Source: Pseudoalteromonas tunicata (GTDB lineage: Bacteria > Pseudomonadota > Gammaproteobacteria > Enterobacterales > Alteromonadaceae). From it: a DNA stretch of 64,000 nt. The translations under genes were made by a program, and so were the position numbers. Shown here piece after piece: positions 45,757 to 55,516 of this stretch. The DNA is taken from assembly GCF_002310815.1 (NCBI RefSeq), contig NZ_CP011032.1:2830001-2894000 (forward strand). The letters run 5' to 3'. Within the stretch, counting starts at the first letter, position 1. The number at the start of each line of letters is the position of its first letter. The notes beneath the pieces are model-generated. The model saw only the letters and a program-made list of their open reading frames with translations, was not told where the DNA came from and searched no databases.

Positions 45757-46887
45757 TTAATATTTTAGTTCATCTGGAATTGGCGGTTGAGCTGATGGTT
45801 TTTTAGGCCGTTTTCCTCGGCCTTTACTAAATTGCTTGAGCTGATAAACATAAGCAAGCACTTGTGCTACCGCGATAAATAATTGATCAGGGATCTGCTG
45901 GCCAATATCTGTGGTATGAAATAAAGACCGCGTCAGCATTGGAGATTCTAAAATTGGCACATCATGCTCTTTAGCTATCTTTCTGATTTGCAGTGCTATT
46001 TCATCTATACCTTTGGCAAGCACAATAGGTGCCCCCGCACGATCAGTATCATATTTAAGTGCAACAGAATAATGGGTCGGGTTGGTAACAATCACATCTG
46101 CATCAGGGACATCTTGCATCATCCTTCGCTGTGACATTTCACGCTGAGTTCGACGAATACGAGCCTTAATTTGCGGATCACCTTCAGAGTTTTTGTATTC
46201 GTCTTTGACCTCTTGCAAAGTCATTTTAAGCTGCTTATTGTGATTCCAAAGCTGAAAGGGTGCATCAACAACGGCGACTAAAATCAAGGTACACGACAAC
46301 CCTAAAAACATCCAAGCCAACATAGTTAGTGCGTGCTGAATATTACTGGGCGCAGTTTCTAAACTCAGGTGTAATATTTCATAAAAATAAAATTTAATTA
46401 GTAGCACCGCAGTAACTGCAACCAATAAAAACTTAAGTAGCCCTTTAAACAGCTCAATGGCCGCTTGCGGGCCGAACATTCTTACTAATCCTTTCGCGGG
46501 CGATAATTTATTAGCCTGAGGAGCCGCTGCAGACCAACTAAAATTAAACCCACCTAAAAAAGTATTTCCGATAAATGCGGCAACCAAAATAACTAAGACA
46601 AACATCGTCATGCCAAACCAAAGTTCTTTAGCTATATCGCCCCACACAGCAAACATTTTTGTAGTATCAAAAGCTTCGGTACGATTTAAGTCAAGTAAAC
46701 GGGCCATTACCCGTTTCAGACCCATACCAATTTCAGGGCCGTAAATAATCAGTGAAATAGCAGACATGATCAGCACCACTACAGTGCCGGTTTCTTTTGA
46801 GCGCGCGATTTGCCCTTTTTTACGCGCATCCTCAAGTTTTTTGGACGTAGGTTCTTCGGTTTTTTCTTGATCTGAGCCTTCAGCCAT
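45757..46887 (-). CDS. flhB: flagellar export switch protein FlhB
   Basis: A 376-residue protein with four membrane helices in the N-terminal half. The cytoplasmic domain carries the autocleavage site N269-P-T-H in VIVTNPTHYSVALKYD. A short Pro/Lys-rich C-terminal tail follows. Cleavage switches export specificity from hook to filament, in concert with FliK. A free paralogue of its C-terminal domain is encoded at 31471-31767. It is the last gene of the fliK-flhB unit. Confidence 0.97.
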   Translation of the reverse strand: MAEGSDQEKTEEPTSKKLEDARKKGQIARSKETGTVVVLIMSAISLIIYGPEIGMGLKRVMARLLDLNRTEAFDTTKMFAVWGDIAKELWFGMTMFVLVILVAAFIGNTFLGGFNFSWSAAAPQANKLSPAKGLVRMFGPQAAIELFKGLLKFLLVAVTAVLLIKFYFYEILHLSLETAPSNIQHALTMLAWMFLGLSCTLILVAVVDAPFQLWNHNKQLKMTLQEVKDEYKNSEGDPQIKARIRRTQREMSQRRMMQDVPDADVIVTNPTHYSVALKYDTDRAGAPIVLAKGIDEIALQIRKIAKEHDVPILESPMLTRSLFHTTDIGQQIPDQLFIAVAQVLAYVYQLKQFSKGRGKRPKKPSAQPPIPDELKY

Positions 46888-46903
46888 TTAAGTCACCACA
46901 TTC

Positions 46904-47683
46904 CTAAGGAGAGCACGCTGTGAGTTTGCACATCAATTCCAACATTTTGTGCCATTGAAAATCAAACTGCACCACAAAATTACCCATAGTGGCCCAAATA
47001 ATGATTAAGCCCATCATCAAGGTAAATGGAAAACCGATAGAGAAAATATTTAACTGAGGAGCGGCTCGTGTCATTACACCAAATGAGATACTAGTAATGA
47101 GCATGGCGGTTAACGGTGCCAAAGATAAAACCAGTGCGGTGGCAAATAACCAGCCCCCCCAAACGGCAACTTCGCGAAAATTAGCGACATGCCACCAATT
47201 GCCATCAATTGGAATGGTGGTAAAACTTAATACTAGCATTTTGACCATGATCAAATGCCCATCGTAAGTCCAAAACAGTAAGGTTGCTAAAATAAGATAA
47301 AACTGGCCAACCGCTGGCACATTTTGCCCATTTGTTGGATCAATCATAGTTGCAAAACCTAAACCACTTTGCATTGCCAGTAATTGACCAGCCATCACAA
47401 ACGTATTGAGCATTAATACCGATGCAAATCCCATCGCAACACCGATTAAGGTTTGCTGTAATACCACCAGCACCATCTCAAACGAGAATAGATTAGTAAA
47501 TTCAGCAGGAGGTAAAACGGGGATGACGACTAAAGTTACCATAACAGCCAAAGCCGCTTTAATGCGAGTGGGAACTGTCCGCACCCCAATCCCTACCATC
47601 ACCATTAACATGGCAGAAATACGAGTCAGTGGCAGTAAAAAATCTGCCATCCACTGCATAATTATGGCAAGGGGAAACTCCAT
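46904..47683 (-). CDS. fliR: flagellar export protein FliR
   Basis: A 259-residue polytopic protein (about six helices) with RISAMLMVMVGIGVRTVPTRIKAALA and QSGLGFATMIDPTNGQNVPAVGQFY, typical for FliR. It forms the FliPQR export gate core. It lies three bases after fliQ. Confidence 0.96.
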   Translation of the reverse strand: MEFPLAIIMQWMADFLLPLTRISAMLMVMVGIGVRTVPTRIKAALAVMVTLVVIPVLPPAEFTNLFSFEMVLVVLQQTLIGVAMGFASVLMLNTFVMAGQLLAMQSGLGFATMIDPTNGQNVPAVGQFYLILATLLFWTYDGHLIMVKMLVLSFTTIPIDGNWWHVANFREVAVWGGWLFATALVLSLAPLTAMLITSISFGVMTRAAPQLNIFSIGFPFTLMMGLIIIWATMGNFVVQFDFQWHKMLELMCKLTACSP

Positions 47684-47686
47684 CTT

Positions 47687-47956
47687 TTAACCCACCACCT
47701 CTGGAATACTCATCACCAAACCGGTGAAAAAATCCATTAGCTCTTGGGTCAACCAATGTGCGCCAATAATCAATGCAAATAAAGTCACAATCAAACGTGG
47801 TAAAAAACTTAATGTTTGCTCATTAATGGAGGTCGCGGCTTGAAAAACAGAAACAATTAAACCAACAATTAAACTCGGCACAATAATCGCGGCGACGAGT
47901 TTTATCACCAAAAACAGTGCATTACTCAATATACCAACAAATACTTCAGGTTGCAT
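47687..47956 (-). CDS. fliQ: flagellar export protein FliQ
   Basis: 89 residues from the ATG at 47956 (MQPEVFVGILSNALFLVIKL), the standard family length. The frame extends to 48010, but that part lies inside fliP and is rejected. It has two membrane helices and the conserved FQAATSINEQTLSFLPR segment. It is part of the FliPQR core. Confidence 0.95.
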   Translation of the reverse strand: MQPEVFVGILSNALFLVIKLVAAIIVPSLIVGLIVSVFQAATSINEQTLSFLPRLIVTLFALIIGAHWLTQELMDFFTGLVMSIPEVVG

Positions 47957-47958
47957 AG

Positions 47959-48702
47959 CTAGCCCCCTAAGCCAAAACTCTTCGCTAAGGTGCCCATAAC
48001 TAGGCTCCAACCATCAACGAGTACAAACAGCATAATTTTAAATGGCAACGAAACTATCATTGGCGAGAGCATCATCATACCCATCGCCATCAATACGCTG
48101 GCAACCACTAAATCTACAATTAGAAATGGAATAAAAAACATAAAGCCAATAATAAAAGCAGTTTGAAGTTCACTCGTTATAAATGCAGGAATAACCACAA
48201 TAAAAGGTGCATCCTCAGGCTTATCTAACTTCTCTAAACCAGCAATTTGGGCAAAGGTTTCTAAATCAGAAATACGTGTTTGTCTAAGCATAAAGGTTTT
48301 TAACGGATCTTTTGCTTTTTCAAGTGCTTGTATTGATGTGAGCTCTTCTTTTAAGTAGGGATCAATCGCAGCCTCATGAATTTGTTGGTAAATAGGCGCC
48401 ATAATAAAAATACTCATAAAAACAGACATCCCAACCAATACTTGATTTGAAGGCGTTGATTGTAAACCAATCGCTTGGCGCAAGATGGCCAATACCACAA
48501 TAATACGAGTAAAAGAGGTCATCATAATCACTGCGGCAGGAATAAAGCTTAGGGCCGTCATTATTGCTAATACTTGTAAGGACACCGAGTAATCTTGTGT
48601 GCCATCAGCATTAGTGGTGACCGTTAACGCTTGTAACCCTTGTTCAGCGCTCAAACTCGGTGAAAGAGTAAACAGAGCAATTAAGATAATCCACTTGATC
48701 AT
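47959..48702 (-). CDS. fliP: flagellar export protein FliP
   Basis: A 247-residue protein with a cleavable signal peptide (about 1-19, ending LSAEQ) and four membrane helices. The conserved segments [32 protein letters not shown] and [25 protein letters not shown] are present. It forms the FliPQR export gate core. Confidence 0.97.
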   Translation of the reverse strand: MIKWIILIALFTLSPSLSAEQGLQALTVTTNADGTQDYSVSLQVLAIMTALSFIPAAVIMMTSFTRIIVVLAILRQAIGLQSTPSNQVLVGMSVFMSIFIMAPIYQQIHEAAIDPYLKEELTSIQALEKAKDPLKTFMLRQTRISDLETFAQIAGLEKLDKPEDAPFIVVIPAFITSELQTAFIIGFMFFIPFLIVDLVVASVLMAMGMMMLSPMIVSLPFKIMLFVLVDGWSLVMGTLAKSFGLGG

Positions 48703-48703
48703 A

Positions 48704-49084
48704 TTATGTTTTCTTATTATTTGGATTTAATAACTGACTAAATGATTTGGCCAACACTGGCATTTCTTTGGCTGTTAACGGTTCTTGAAGCTCATAAAGG
48801 TAATTAATATTATGAGGTGTGACCCCAAGTAGATGCTGTTTATTATCAATTTCAATTACTAACAAGCGCTCTCGAGTACCTAATGCAATAGTCCTGACGA
48901 CTTTAAATTCATCTTGGCTTGCAACATGAGGATTAAGGCGTTTTACTAACATAGCCAAAATTACAATAATAACAATAACTAAGCCCAAAGACAGCGCAAC
49001 GGACATTAAGCTTTGCACTGGCGTGGTTTCAGCCAACGCCGGTGCACTGAATAACGAGATAAAAAGCGCAGCTTTTAATTTCAT
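48704..49084 (-). CDS. fliO: flagellar protein FliO
   Basis: A 126-residue protein with a signal-like N-terminus (about 1-18), one membrane helix (about 27-47) and a cytoplasmic domain with [28 protein letters not shown], the FliO hallmark. It assists FliP assembly. It overlaps fliN by four bases. Confidence 0.93.
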   Translation of the reverse strand: MKLKAALFISLFSAPALAETTPVQSLMSVALSLGLVIVIIVILAMLVKRLNPHVASQDEFKVVRTIALGTRERLLVIEIDNKQHLLGVTPHNINYLYELQEPLTAKEMPVLAKSFSQLLNPNNKKT

Positions 49085-49476
49085 CGTAGTTTTTTGATCC
49101 GTTCAATTTGGCTTATTACATCCGTTAAACGAATACCAAATTTATCATTCACCACTACAACTTCACCATGAGCAATCAAAGTACCATTGACCAGTACATC
49201 TAGCGGCTCACCGGCAACACGATCAAGCTCAACCACAGAACCTTGATTTAATTGTAGTAAATTACGAATACTTATTTTTGAACGCCCTACTTCCATCGAA
49301 ATAGTAACGGGAATATCTAAAATGGTATCGAGCTTTCTTTTTTCTTCTTGCGTTATTTCAGCAGGCTGATTTGATAGCTCTTCAAGCTCAGCAACCTCAA
49401 CATCTTGATTTTCAACTTCATCGGCCTCAGCAAGGGCTGCTGCCCATTCGTCCATGGTATCTTGGTCATCACTCAT
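49081..49476 (-). CDS. fliN: flagellar motor switch protein FliN
   Basis: A 131-residue protein with an acidic N-terminus (about 1-50) and the SpoA/surface-presentation domain (about 52-130: ILDIPVTISMEVGRSKISIRNLLQLNQGSVVELDRVAGEPLDVLVNG). It forms the C-ring base with FliM and FliG. Confidence 0.96.
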   Translation of the reverse strand: MSDDQDTMDEWAAALAEADEVENQDVEVAELEELSNQPAEITQEEKRKLDTILDIPVTISMEVGRSKISIRNLLQLNQGSVVELDRVAGEPLDVLVNGTLIAHGEVVVVNDKFGIRLTDVISQIERIKKLR

Positions 49477-49515
49477 ACTATTTCACCTTAATAATTCACT
49501 GCTAGATAGGCTTGT

Positions 49516-50610
49516 CTACCAATCTAAATTAATACCTGAAGATAGATGTAAATCTTCTTCTAACTGCTCAAGTTCGGCATCGGAATCAAGTTTTTTGCCA
49601 CCTTTAGTAAAGACATGCATTTCTGATTTAACTGAATCTGGCCGTTTAATTTTTTCGCTGATCTGAAGCGCAACATTGTCACGCGAGCGACCCATTTTCG
49701 CTCTAAAAGTCGGTAAATCTTCGATAAATACGGTAATGTGCTCTGGCATCTCAACAGGAATTACATCGCCAGCTTGTAAATTCATTATTTGCTCAAGAGA
49801 AAGCTTAACTTCAAGCATCCGAGTAGACAAACCCACTTCAACATCCATAATTTCATCGCGTAATGCTTTGCTCCACCTTAAATCGGTATCTTCGGTATCC
49901 GATTGCACACCCGCATCGAGTAATTCTCGAATAGGCTCCAGCATCGAATAAGGTAAAGCAATATGGAAATCTCCGCCACCACCGTCAAGCTCAATGTGAA
50001 AAGAGCTAATAACCACCACTTCTGTTGGGCTTACAATGTTAGCCATCGCAGGGTTAACTTCTGAATCTAAGTATTCAAAAGAGACATCCATAACAGGTGC
50101 CCAAGCTTCTTTATAATCCTCAAAAATGATTTTTAGCAGCATTTGAACAATACGACGTTCGGTTGGGGTAAACTCGCGACCTTCAATTTTGGCATGGTAA
50201 CGGCCATCACCACCAAAAAAGTTATCTACCAAAATAAACACTAAACGTGCTTCCATGGTAATTAACCCCGTTCCTTTTAACGGACGAAAACGCACCATGT
50301 TTAAACTAGTTGGCACAAATAAAGTATGGATATACTCACCAAATTTAATCATTTGCACCCCGTTAATTGAGACTTCCGCTGTGCGACGCATCATATTAAA
50401 CAGGCTTATCCGCATATGGCGAGCAAATCGCTCATTCACGATTTCCAAGGTAGGCATGCGCCCACGAACGATACGATCTTGAGAAGAGAAATCATATTGG
50501 GAGGCAGAGGAACCACCGCTCCCGTCACCATCATCTATTTCATCTTCATCAACATCATCAACACCATGCAATAAGGCATCAATTTCGTCTTGGGATAATA
50601 AATCGCTCAC
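49516..50610 (-). CDS. fliM: flagellar motor switch protein FliM
   Basis: A 364-residue protein. The N-terminal CheY-binding motif LSQDEIDALLHG (4-15) is followed by an acidic Gly/Ser linker (16-38). The middle CheC-like domain (about 45-230) and a C-terminal FliN-like domain (about 250-330) come next. It transmits the CheY-P signal to the rotor. Confidence 0.97.
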   Translation of the reverse strand: MSDLLSQDEIDALLHGVDDVDEDEIDDGDGSGGSSASQYDFSSQDRIVRGRMPTLEIVNERFARHMRISLFNMMRRTAEVSINGVQMIKFGEYIHTLFVPTSLNMVRFRPLKGTGLITMEARLVFILVDNFFGGDGRYHAKIEGREFTPTERRIVQMLLKIIFEDYKEAWAPVMDVSFEYLDSEVNPAMANIVSPTEVVVISSFHIELDGGGGDFHIALPYSMLEPIRELLDAGVQSDTEDTDLRWSKALRDEIMDVEVGLSTRMLEVKLSLEQIMNLQAGDVIPVEMPEHITVFIEDLPTFRAKMGRSRDNVALQISEKIKRPDSVKSEMHVFTKGGKKLDSDAELEQLEEDLHLSSGINLDW

Positions 50611-50622
50611 CCTATCTCCTCA

Positions 50623-51162
50623 CTACTGCATAACAAAGCCAGTAAATAATATCCGTTCAACTACTTTGTTTCCTTCTATTTCGGTTAAAGTATCTTGAAC
50701 ATTTTTTAACGCTTTGGTACGTAATGTTTCTTTGCCAGCACTGGTGCTTAACTCATCAGCGTTTGAGGTTGAAAATACACTTAATAAAGTGCCTTCAATC
50801 AACGGAATGTGTTTTTTGGCAGCCTCTTCATTAACATCACCGCGTACTAATAGCTGTACTTTAATTTGCACTAAACGATCACGACTGGCACCAGGAACAT
50901 TAAAAACAAATGGTCTTGGCATACCAACATACAGGGCTGAGCCCATTTCTGCAGATGATTTATCTGCGGCTTCAGATTTAGCTCCATCGGCACTGGCATT
51001 TTCAGCGAGGGTTTCTTCTTGAGCGGGTGTATCATCACCTGACATCATAAAAAAAGCACCGCCACCACCTGCAATTAAAACGACTACTGCGATGATAATA
51101 AACAGCATTTTTTTGCTTTTGCCGCCGCCTTCTTCTATTTGTAGATCTTTTTCGTCTGCCAT
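50623..51162 (-). CDS. fliL: flagellar basal body-associated protein FliL
   Basis: A 179-residue protein with an N-terminal cytoplasmic segment and one membrane helix (about 19-40, MLFIIIAVVVLIAGGGGAFFMM). A low-complexity Ala/Glu/Ser linker and a periplasmic domain follow (about 75-179, YVGMPRPFVFNVPG... KVERILFTGFVMQ-type end). It associates with the stator. It lies 65 bases after fliK. Confidence 0.94.
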   Translation of the reverse strand: MADEKDLQIEEGGGKSKKMLFIIIAVVVLIAGGGGAFFMMSGDDTPAQEETLAENASADGAKSEAADKSSAEMGSALYVGMPRPFVFNVPGASRDRLVQIKVQLLVRGDVNEEAAKKHIPLIEGTLLSVFSTSNADELSTSAGKETLRTKALKNVQDTLTEIEGNKVVERILFTGFVMQ

Positions 51163-51194
51163 GGTGATATCTCGTTAATTAGACTTTCTATATT

Positions 51195-51222
51195 ATTGCT
51201 TTGAATTCAGCCTAATAGCAAT
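51195..51222 (-). repeat. weak inverted repeat between fliK and fliL
   Basis: ATTGCT (51195-51200) / AGCAAT (51217-51222), a 6-bp stem with a 16-base loop just after the fliK stop. It may affect processing or partial termination between the two genes; there is no T-run. Confidence 0.3.
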
Positions 51223-51227
51223 TATTG

Positions 51228-53636
51228 TTATGCGTAAAAATCAACGCCACCGGGTCGAGTGCTTGCAATTCGAGCGGTTGTGATTGAACTTTGAACTATT
51301 TCATCACCAAAAGCCTTTTCATCCCGACTTTGCGACTGCTGTCCTTGCTGTTGTTCACTACCTTGCTGGTTTTGTTGCTCAATACTACTTTCACCTAAAT
51401 TAATCCCTTGCTCAGCAAGCATTTCTTTTAAACGAGGCAATGATTGTTCCAGCGCTTCTTTGGCTTGTTGATTCTGTACTACAAAATTAATTTGAGCTTG
51501 CTCGGCATCACTGCGCACTCTAATTTGCATACTGCCAAGCTCAGGTGGATCTAATCGAATATCTGCTTCATGTTTATTCAGGCTCAGCATAACACTCACC
51601 CGATCATGAAGCTCTTTAGCTGCTTCACTGCGAAACATATTAAGTACTTGTGAAGGTACAGCTTCTGTTGGAGCTGGCGCATTAACCTGCGTGCGCTGTG
51701 TTACTAATTGATTAATATTACCAATACTGTTGATGTTAGCTTCATTTTCAATATTTACATGAGTTGCTAACGCAGGTTGATACACACTATTTTGTTCAGG
51801 TGTTAAACGCTCAACCAAACCAAGCACTAACTTTTGCGCTGCATGCTGTAATTTATCGACATCGTTTATATCTTCTTTGCTTTTTGCCGTTACTTCGCCT
51901 TCAGCATTAATAGCTAAATTCTTAGCAAGCTTTTGATTTTCTTGCTCAGTGTTAGGCGTCATCTCTAGAGCTACCTCACCTTTTGCTAAGGAAGAAGTGT
52001 AAGCTTGCGATAACCTAGCTGAATCATCTACGCTTTTTGCGTTAGCTAAAGTCGAAATAGAAGCCGATTCAGTCGGTTCTAAACGTAACTGATCCGGCTG
52101 ATTACCTAACGCCGTGTCGATTTTTTGTCGTGTTTGTCCTGCTTGATCTAATGAATTAGAGACTAAAGGTAATACTGGATTAGCTGATTTTTTTAGCTCT
52201 CGAATATTCAATTCATTTGCTAATACAGGCGCATTTAGGGCCAAGGGCTCTGCGGTTACATTTTTACTTGTTGTGGTAACTATGTCTGTAATTTTAGCGA
52301 GTAAATCTTGCAATACTTTTTTATCAAGCCCAAGTTCACCAGCCAATTTATCCACTTGAGCGCCAAGTTTATTCATTACTGCTGAAATCTCACTTAACTG
52401 CGAGGCCGGCACTCGAAGCTTGGCAACTTCAATCTCAAATGCTTCTATTTCTGCAAGTGGCGTAGCTAACTCTGTATTACTTGATTTAAGCTCTGCGGCA
52501 ACTTGAGGTAACAATTCACTTAATGCGCTTAACAATTTTGCCGTATCTTTTGTTTGTCCAACTGATTCATTAGACGATGTTACAGGCTTAAAAGTAAGCT
52601 CGACATCACCTTTAATGGCATTAAGCCCTACAGCTAATTTTTCACCTGTTGCAACAGTAATCCCATCATCATGTACCTGCTCCATTAACTGAAGAATTCG
52701 CTGCTCGACTGATTGCATCGTTTGTTTAGCAGCAACAGTAAGTTCATTGTTAGTCTTTTGCTCAATATTTACAGAGGCAACCTTTCCAGATTCCGGCGTA
52801 AGGATTGCCGACGCGGGGGTTTTTAACAGGGTGTCTAAATCAATATTCTTAGCTATTTTTGCATTGTTTGATAAATCGAGCTCAGACTCAATGGATTTTG
52901 CATCATCCCCAAAATCACTTACTAACATCTCAGATTTAATTTCATCGGTTGCTAAAGCTTGAGCAGAAACGGCTGTCTCTGTTTTTTCAACAGATTGCCC
53001 AAGCCAAGCAGCTAATAAACTTGAGGAAGAAGACACAGTCAATAGAGCTTCATCAGCTGAGGTTGCCGCATTGTGCCCTGATGCTACTTGGCTCAATGGT
53101 GTGAGAGTAAAACTGCGATTTAACGCAGCTAATTTATCGACTGATGTACTTAATCCTTCGCTATTTTCAGGCTCAAGCGTTGAAATTTGACCGCCTTGAT
53201 TGGGGTCCATACCAAAGTTTTCTTTAAATATTTTGACATCAATTACAGCTGTCGCTGCATGTTGCAATTGGCTAAACAACGCATTTACAGCAGGATTATC
53301 TGACGCTTCAACTGCTTTTTCTGCAGCTAGTTCAATTGTTTTTTCTTTCGTTTGCTCTTCAGCTAAAAGCGGTGTTGATGCGTTAATTGCGTCATCATTG
53401 GCTGTTAATTCTGTTGCCAATTCGGAACTCTGTTTATTTGAGTTTGACGCCTCTTTATTTTTAGCCAAAACCAACACTGCTGGCTCATGCTTTTTTACTT
53501 GAGAAACTTGAGCTGTATTATCAAGCGTTTCTGAAAACAGTGATGAAAATTCACTTTCACTGCCCTCAAGTTGTTCTGAAGACTGTTTTTTATCAAAACT
53601 GATCGCTAAATTTAAGCTGTTTTCAACACTCGCCAT
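51228..53636 (-). CDS. fliK: flagellar hook-length control protein FliK
   Basis: An 802-residue protein, long for the family (about 400-700 is common). The N-terminal 600 residues are Ala/Ser/Glu-rich, low in hydrophobic clusters and variable. The C-terminal domain has the FliK core LHDRVSVMLSLNKHEADIRLDPPELGSMQIRVRSDAEQAQINFVVQNQQAKEALEQSLPRLKEMLAEQGINL, followed by a Gln/Ser-rich tail. It measures hook length and switches FlhB specificity. It starts its own transcription unit from a sigma-54 promoter candidate at 53713-53728. Confidence 0.94.
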   Translation of the reverse strand: MASVENSLNLAISFDKKQSSEQLEGSESEFSSLFSETLDNTAQVSQVKKHEPAVLVLAKNKEASNSNKQSSELATELTANDDAINASTPLLAEEQTKEKTIELAAEKAVEASDNPAVNALFSQLQHAATAVIDVKIFKENFGMDPNQGGQISTLEPENSEGLSTSVDKLAALNRSFTLTPLSQVASGHNAATSADEALLTVSSSSSLLAAWLGQSVEKTETAVSAQALATDEIKSEMLVSDFGDDAKSIESELDLSNNAKIAKNIDLDTLLKTPASAILTPESGKVASVNIEQKTNNELTVAAKQTMQSVEQRILQLMEQVHDDGITVATGEKLAVGLNAIKGDVELTFKPVTSSNESVGQTKDTAKLLSALSELLPQVAAELKSSNTELATPLAEIEAFEIEVAKLRVPASQLSEISAVMNKLGAQVDKLAGELGLDKKVLQDLLAKITDIVTTTSKNVTAEPLALNAPVLANELNIRELKKSANPVLPLVSNSLDQAGQTRQKIDTALGNQPDQLRLEPTESASISTLANAKSVDDSARLSQAYTSSLAKGEVALEMTPNTEQENQKLAKNLAINAEGEVTAKSKEDINDVDKLQHAAQKLVLGLVERLTPEQNSVYQPALATHVNIENEANINSIGNINQLVTQRTQVNAPAPTEAVPSQVLNMFRSEAAKELHDRVSVMLSLNKHEADIRLDPPELGSMQIRVRSDAEQAQINFVVQNQQAKEALEQSLPRLKEMLAEQGINLGESSIEQQNQQGSEQQQGQQSQSRDEKAFGDEIVQSSITTARIASTRPGGVDFYA

Positions 53637-53712
53637 ATTTCACCCCAAAAATTCCCAGTCAACACACCGAACTTAATGCTGTTTTTATTCAGCAGGCGCT
53701 AAAGAAATTATT

Positions 53713-53728
53713 AGCAATTTTTAGACCA
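53713..53728 (-). promoter_or_regulatory. sigma-54 promoter candidate for the fliK-flhB unit
   Basis: TGGTCTAAAAATTGCT on the minus strand has GG-N10-GC spacing and TTGCT at -12. The predicted start of transcription is near 53702, 66 bases before fliK. It overlaps the fliJ stop codon. Confidence 0.65.
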
Positions 53729-54173
53729 ATGTTGCTTTTTTAAGACGCATAAACGCATTAGTGCTGTATTCGTCTAACATTTTCTGTTCATCTTTTTGTA
53801 ATTTTTGCTGAATTTTCACATCTTGTTTTTCAATTAATTTAGCAATTGCAGATGTTTTTGTTTGCTGCGCTAGCCACAATGATTTTCGCTGCTCAACCAC
53901 TTGTTTTGCGGTATTAATTACTTGATTCTGCTGCACCATTGCCGACTCAATTTTAGCAATAAACAATTGAAATTGATTAAATTTATCACTACCAAGCCCT
54001 TGCTTTCCTCGCTCGTGTAGCTGTTTCATATAATCAAGACGAAAATCCGATAATCCAGTCAATTTAGTTTGGCTTTCGAGCAAATATTGCTGTGCTTTAA
54101 GATATTCAGCACGGCGCGCTTCTTCTTGATCTTTATTGATTTTTAGTACTAAACCTAACTGTTTGCTTGCCAT
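53721..54173 (-). CDS. fliJ: flagellar export chaperone FliJ
   Basis: A 150-residue, highly charged, all-helical coiled-coil protein (MASKQLGLVLKINKDQEEARRAEYLKAQQYLLE...), as expected for FliJ. It sits between fliI and fliK, with its start 12 bases after the fliI stop. It escorts export substrates and stimulates the FliI ATPase/FlhA gate. Confidence 0.92.
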   Translation of the reverse strand: MASKQLGLVLKINKDQEEARRAEYLKAQQYLLESQTKLTGLSDFRLDYMKQLHERGKQGLGSDKFNQFQLFIAKIESAMVQQNQVINTAKQVVEQRKSLWLAQQTKTSAIAKLIEKQDVKIQQKLQKDEQKMLDEYSTNAFMRLKKATLV

Positions 54174-54185
54174 GATTTACATTCC

Positions 54186-55514
54186 TCAAGCTTGCCCTAG
54201 TAAACGTGCTAATCCACTTAAGGATTCGTCATACGGAATGACTTCTTTCATAGTTTGCTGTAGAAAGCCATTCACCATCGGCATCATCGAAATCGACTTA
54301 TCTAAAATAGGATCTGCGCCTTTTTGATAAGCACCCAAAGTAATTAAGTCTTTGTTTTGTTGGTATAAAGAATAAACCTGCTTTAATACTCGGGCTTGTT
54401 GCATATGCGCTTCAGAAACAACTTGTGGCATGACCCGTGAAATTGATTTTTCGATGTCAATTGCGGGGTAATGACCACTATCAGCGAGTTCACGCGAAAG
54501 GACTATATGGCCATCTAGAATCGCTCGGGCTGCATCAGCAATGGGGTCTTGCATATCATCACCTTCTGACAACACCGTAAAAAAGGCAGTAATTGAACCT
54601 TGCCCTTTGCCGCCATTGCCGGCACGTTCAACCAAGGCAGGTAATTTAGCAAAAACAGATGGTGGATAGCCTTTGGTTGCAGGGGGCTCACCAACCGCAA
54701 GGGCAATTTCGCGCTGCGCCATGGCATAACGGGTGACCGAATCAAGGAGCAATAAAACATTTAACCCTTGATCACGAAAGTATTCTGCAATTGTAACAGC
54801 TGTTTCACAGCCTTTTAAACGCATTAAGGGCGATGCATCAGCAGGAGCGGCAACTACAACTGAGCGTTTGCGCCCTTCATCACCCAAAATTTCTTCAATA
54901 AACTCTTTTACTTCTCGACCACGCTCGCCAACTAGGCCAACCACAATCACATCGGCAGACGTTCCTCGGGTCATCATGCCAAGTAAGACCGACTTACCGA
55001 CACCGCTGCCCGCAAAAAGGCCCATTCGCTGACCTTGACCTACGGTGATAACGGCATTAATGGCGCGCACGCCCACATCCATTGGCTGAGTAATAGCTCG
55101 CCTAGCAAGTGGATTAATGGCATTTTGCGCAAATTTAAGTTTCTTTTCGGCTTTTATTGGCCCTAATCCATCGATTGGACGACCAAGGCCATCAACGACT
55201 CGGCCAAGCAGGCTCATGCCGACAGGTAATCCGGCTTCTTTAACTTGTGGAATAACCCGAGCACCAGGCAATACACCCGAGAGTGCATCGTTGGGCATCA
55301 GATAGAGAACATCACCATTAAAACCGACCACTTCGGCATCAATAAAGCCGTTTAATGTTTCGATTTGACATTGGCTGCCAACAGGGGCTTTAACACCTCT
55401 GGCTTCTAAAGTAAGCCCCACAACCCGAGTGAGGCTACCTGCAACAGCAGGTGGCACTTTACGGATATGTTTTTGATATTGAGAAATCTTGTCTGGTAAA
55501 GCCGAGTTTTGCAT
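54186..55514 (-). CDS. fliI: flagellum-specific ATPase FliI
   Basis: A 442-residue F1-like ATPase with Walker A GSGVGKS (about 169-175) and Walker B region [38 protein letters not shown]. The family block [16 protein letters not shown] is also present. It powers and regulates flagellar export with FliH and FliJ. Confidence 0.97.
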   Translation of the reverse strand: MQNSALPDKISQYQKHIRKVPPAVAGSLTRVVGLTLEARGVKAPVGSQCQIETLNGFIDAEVVGFNGDVLYLMPNDALSGVLPGARVIPQVKEAGLPVGMSLLGRVVDGLGRPIDGLGPIKAEKKLKFAQNAINPLARRAITQPMDVGVRAINAVITVGQGQRMGLFAGSGVGKSVLLGMMTRGTSADVIVVGLVGERGREVKEFIEEILGDEGRKRSVVVAAPADASPLMRLKGCETAVTIAEYFRDQGLNVLLLLDSVTRYAMAQREIALAVGEPPATKGYPPSVFAKLPALVERAGNGGKGQGSITAFFTVLSEGDDMQDPIADAARAILDGHIVLSRELADSGHYPAIDIEKSISRVMPQVVSEAHMQQARVLKQVYSLYQQNKDLITLGAYQKGADPILDKSISMMPMVNGFLQQTMKEVIPYDESLSGLARLLGQA

Positions 55515-55516
55515 GC

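Noticed and set aside
51199..51214. Sigma-54-like GG...GC before fliL
   Set aside because: The spacing between GG and GC is 11 rather than 10 bases and the flanks do not match, so fliL is taken as co-transcribed with fliK.
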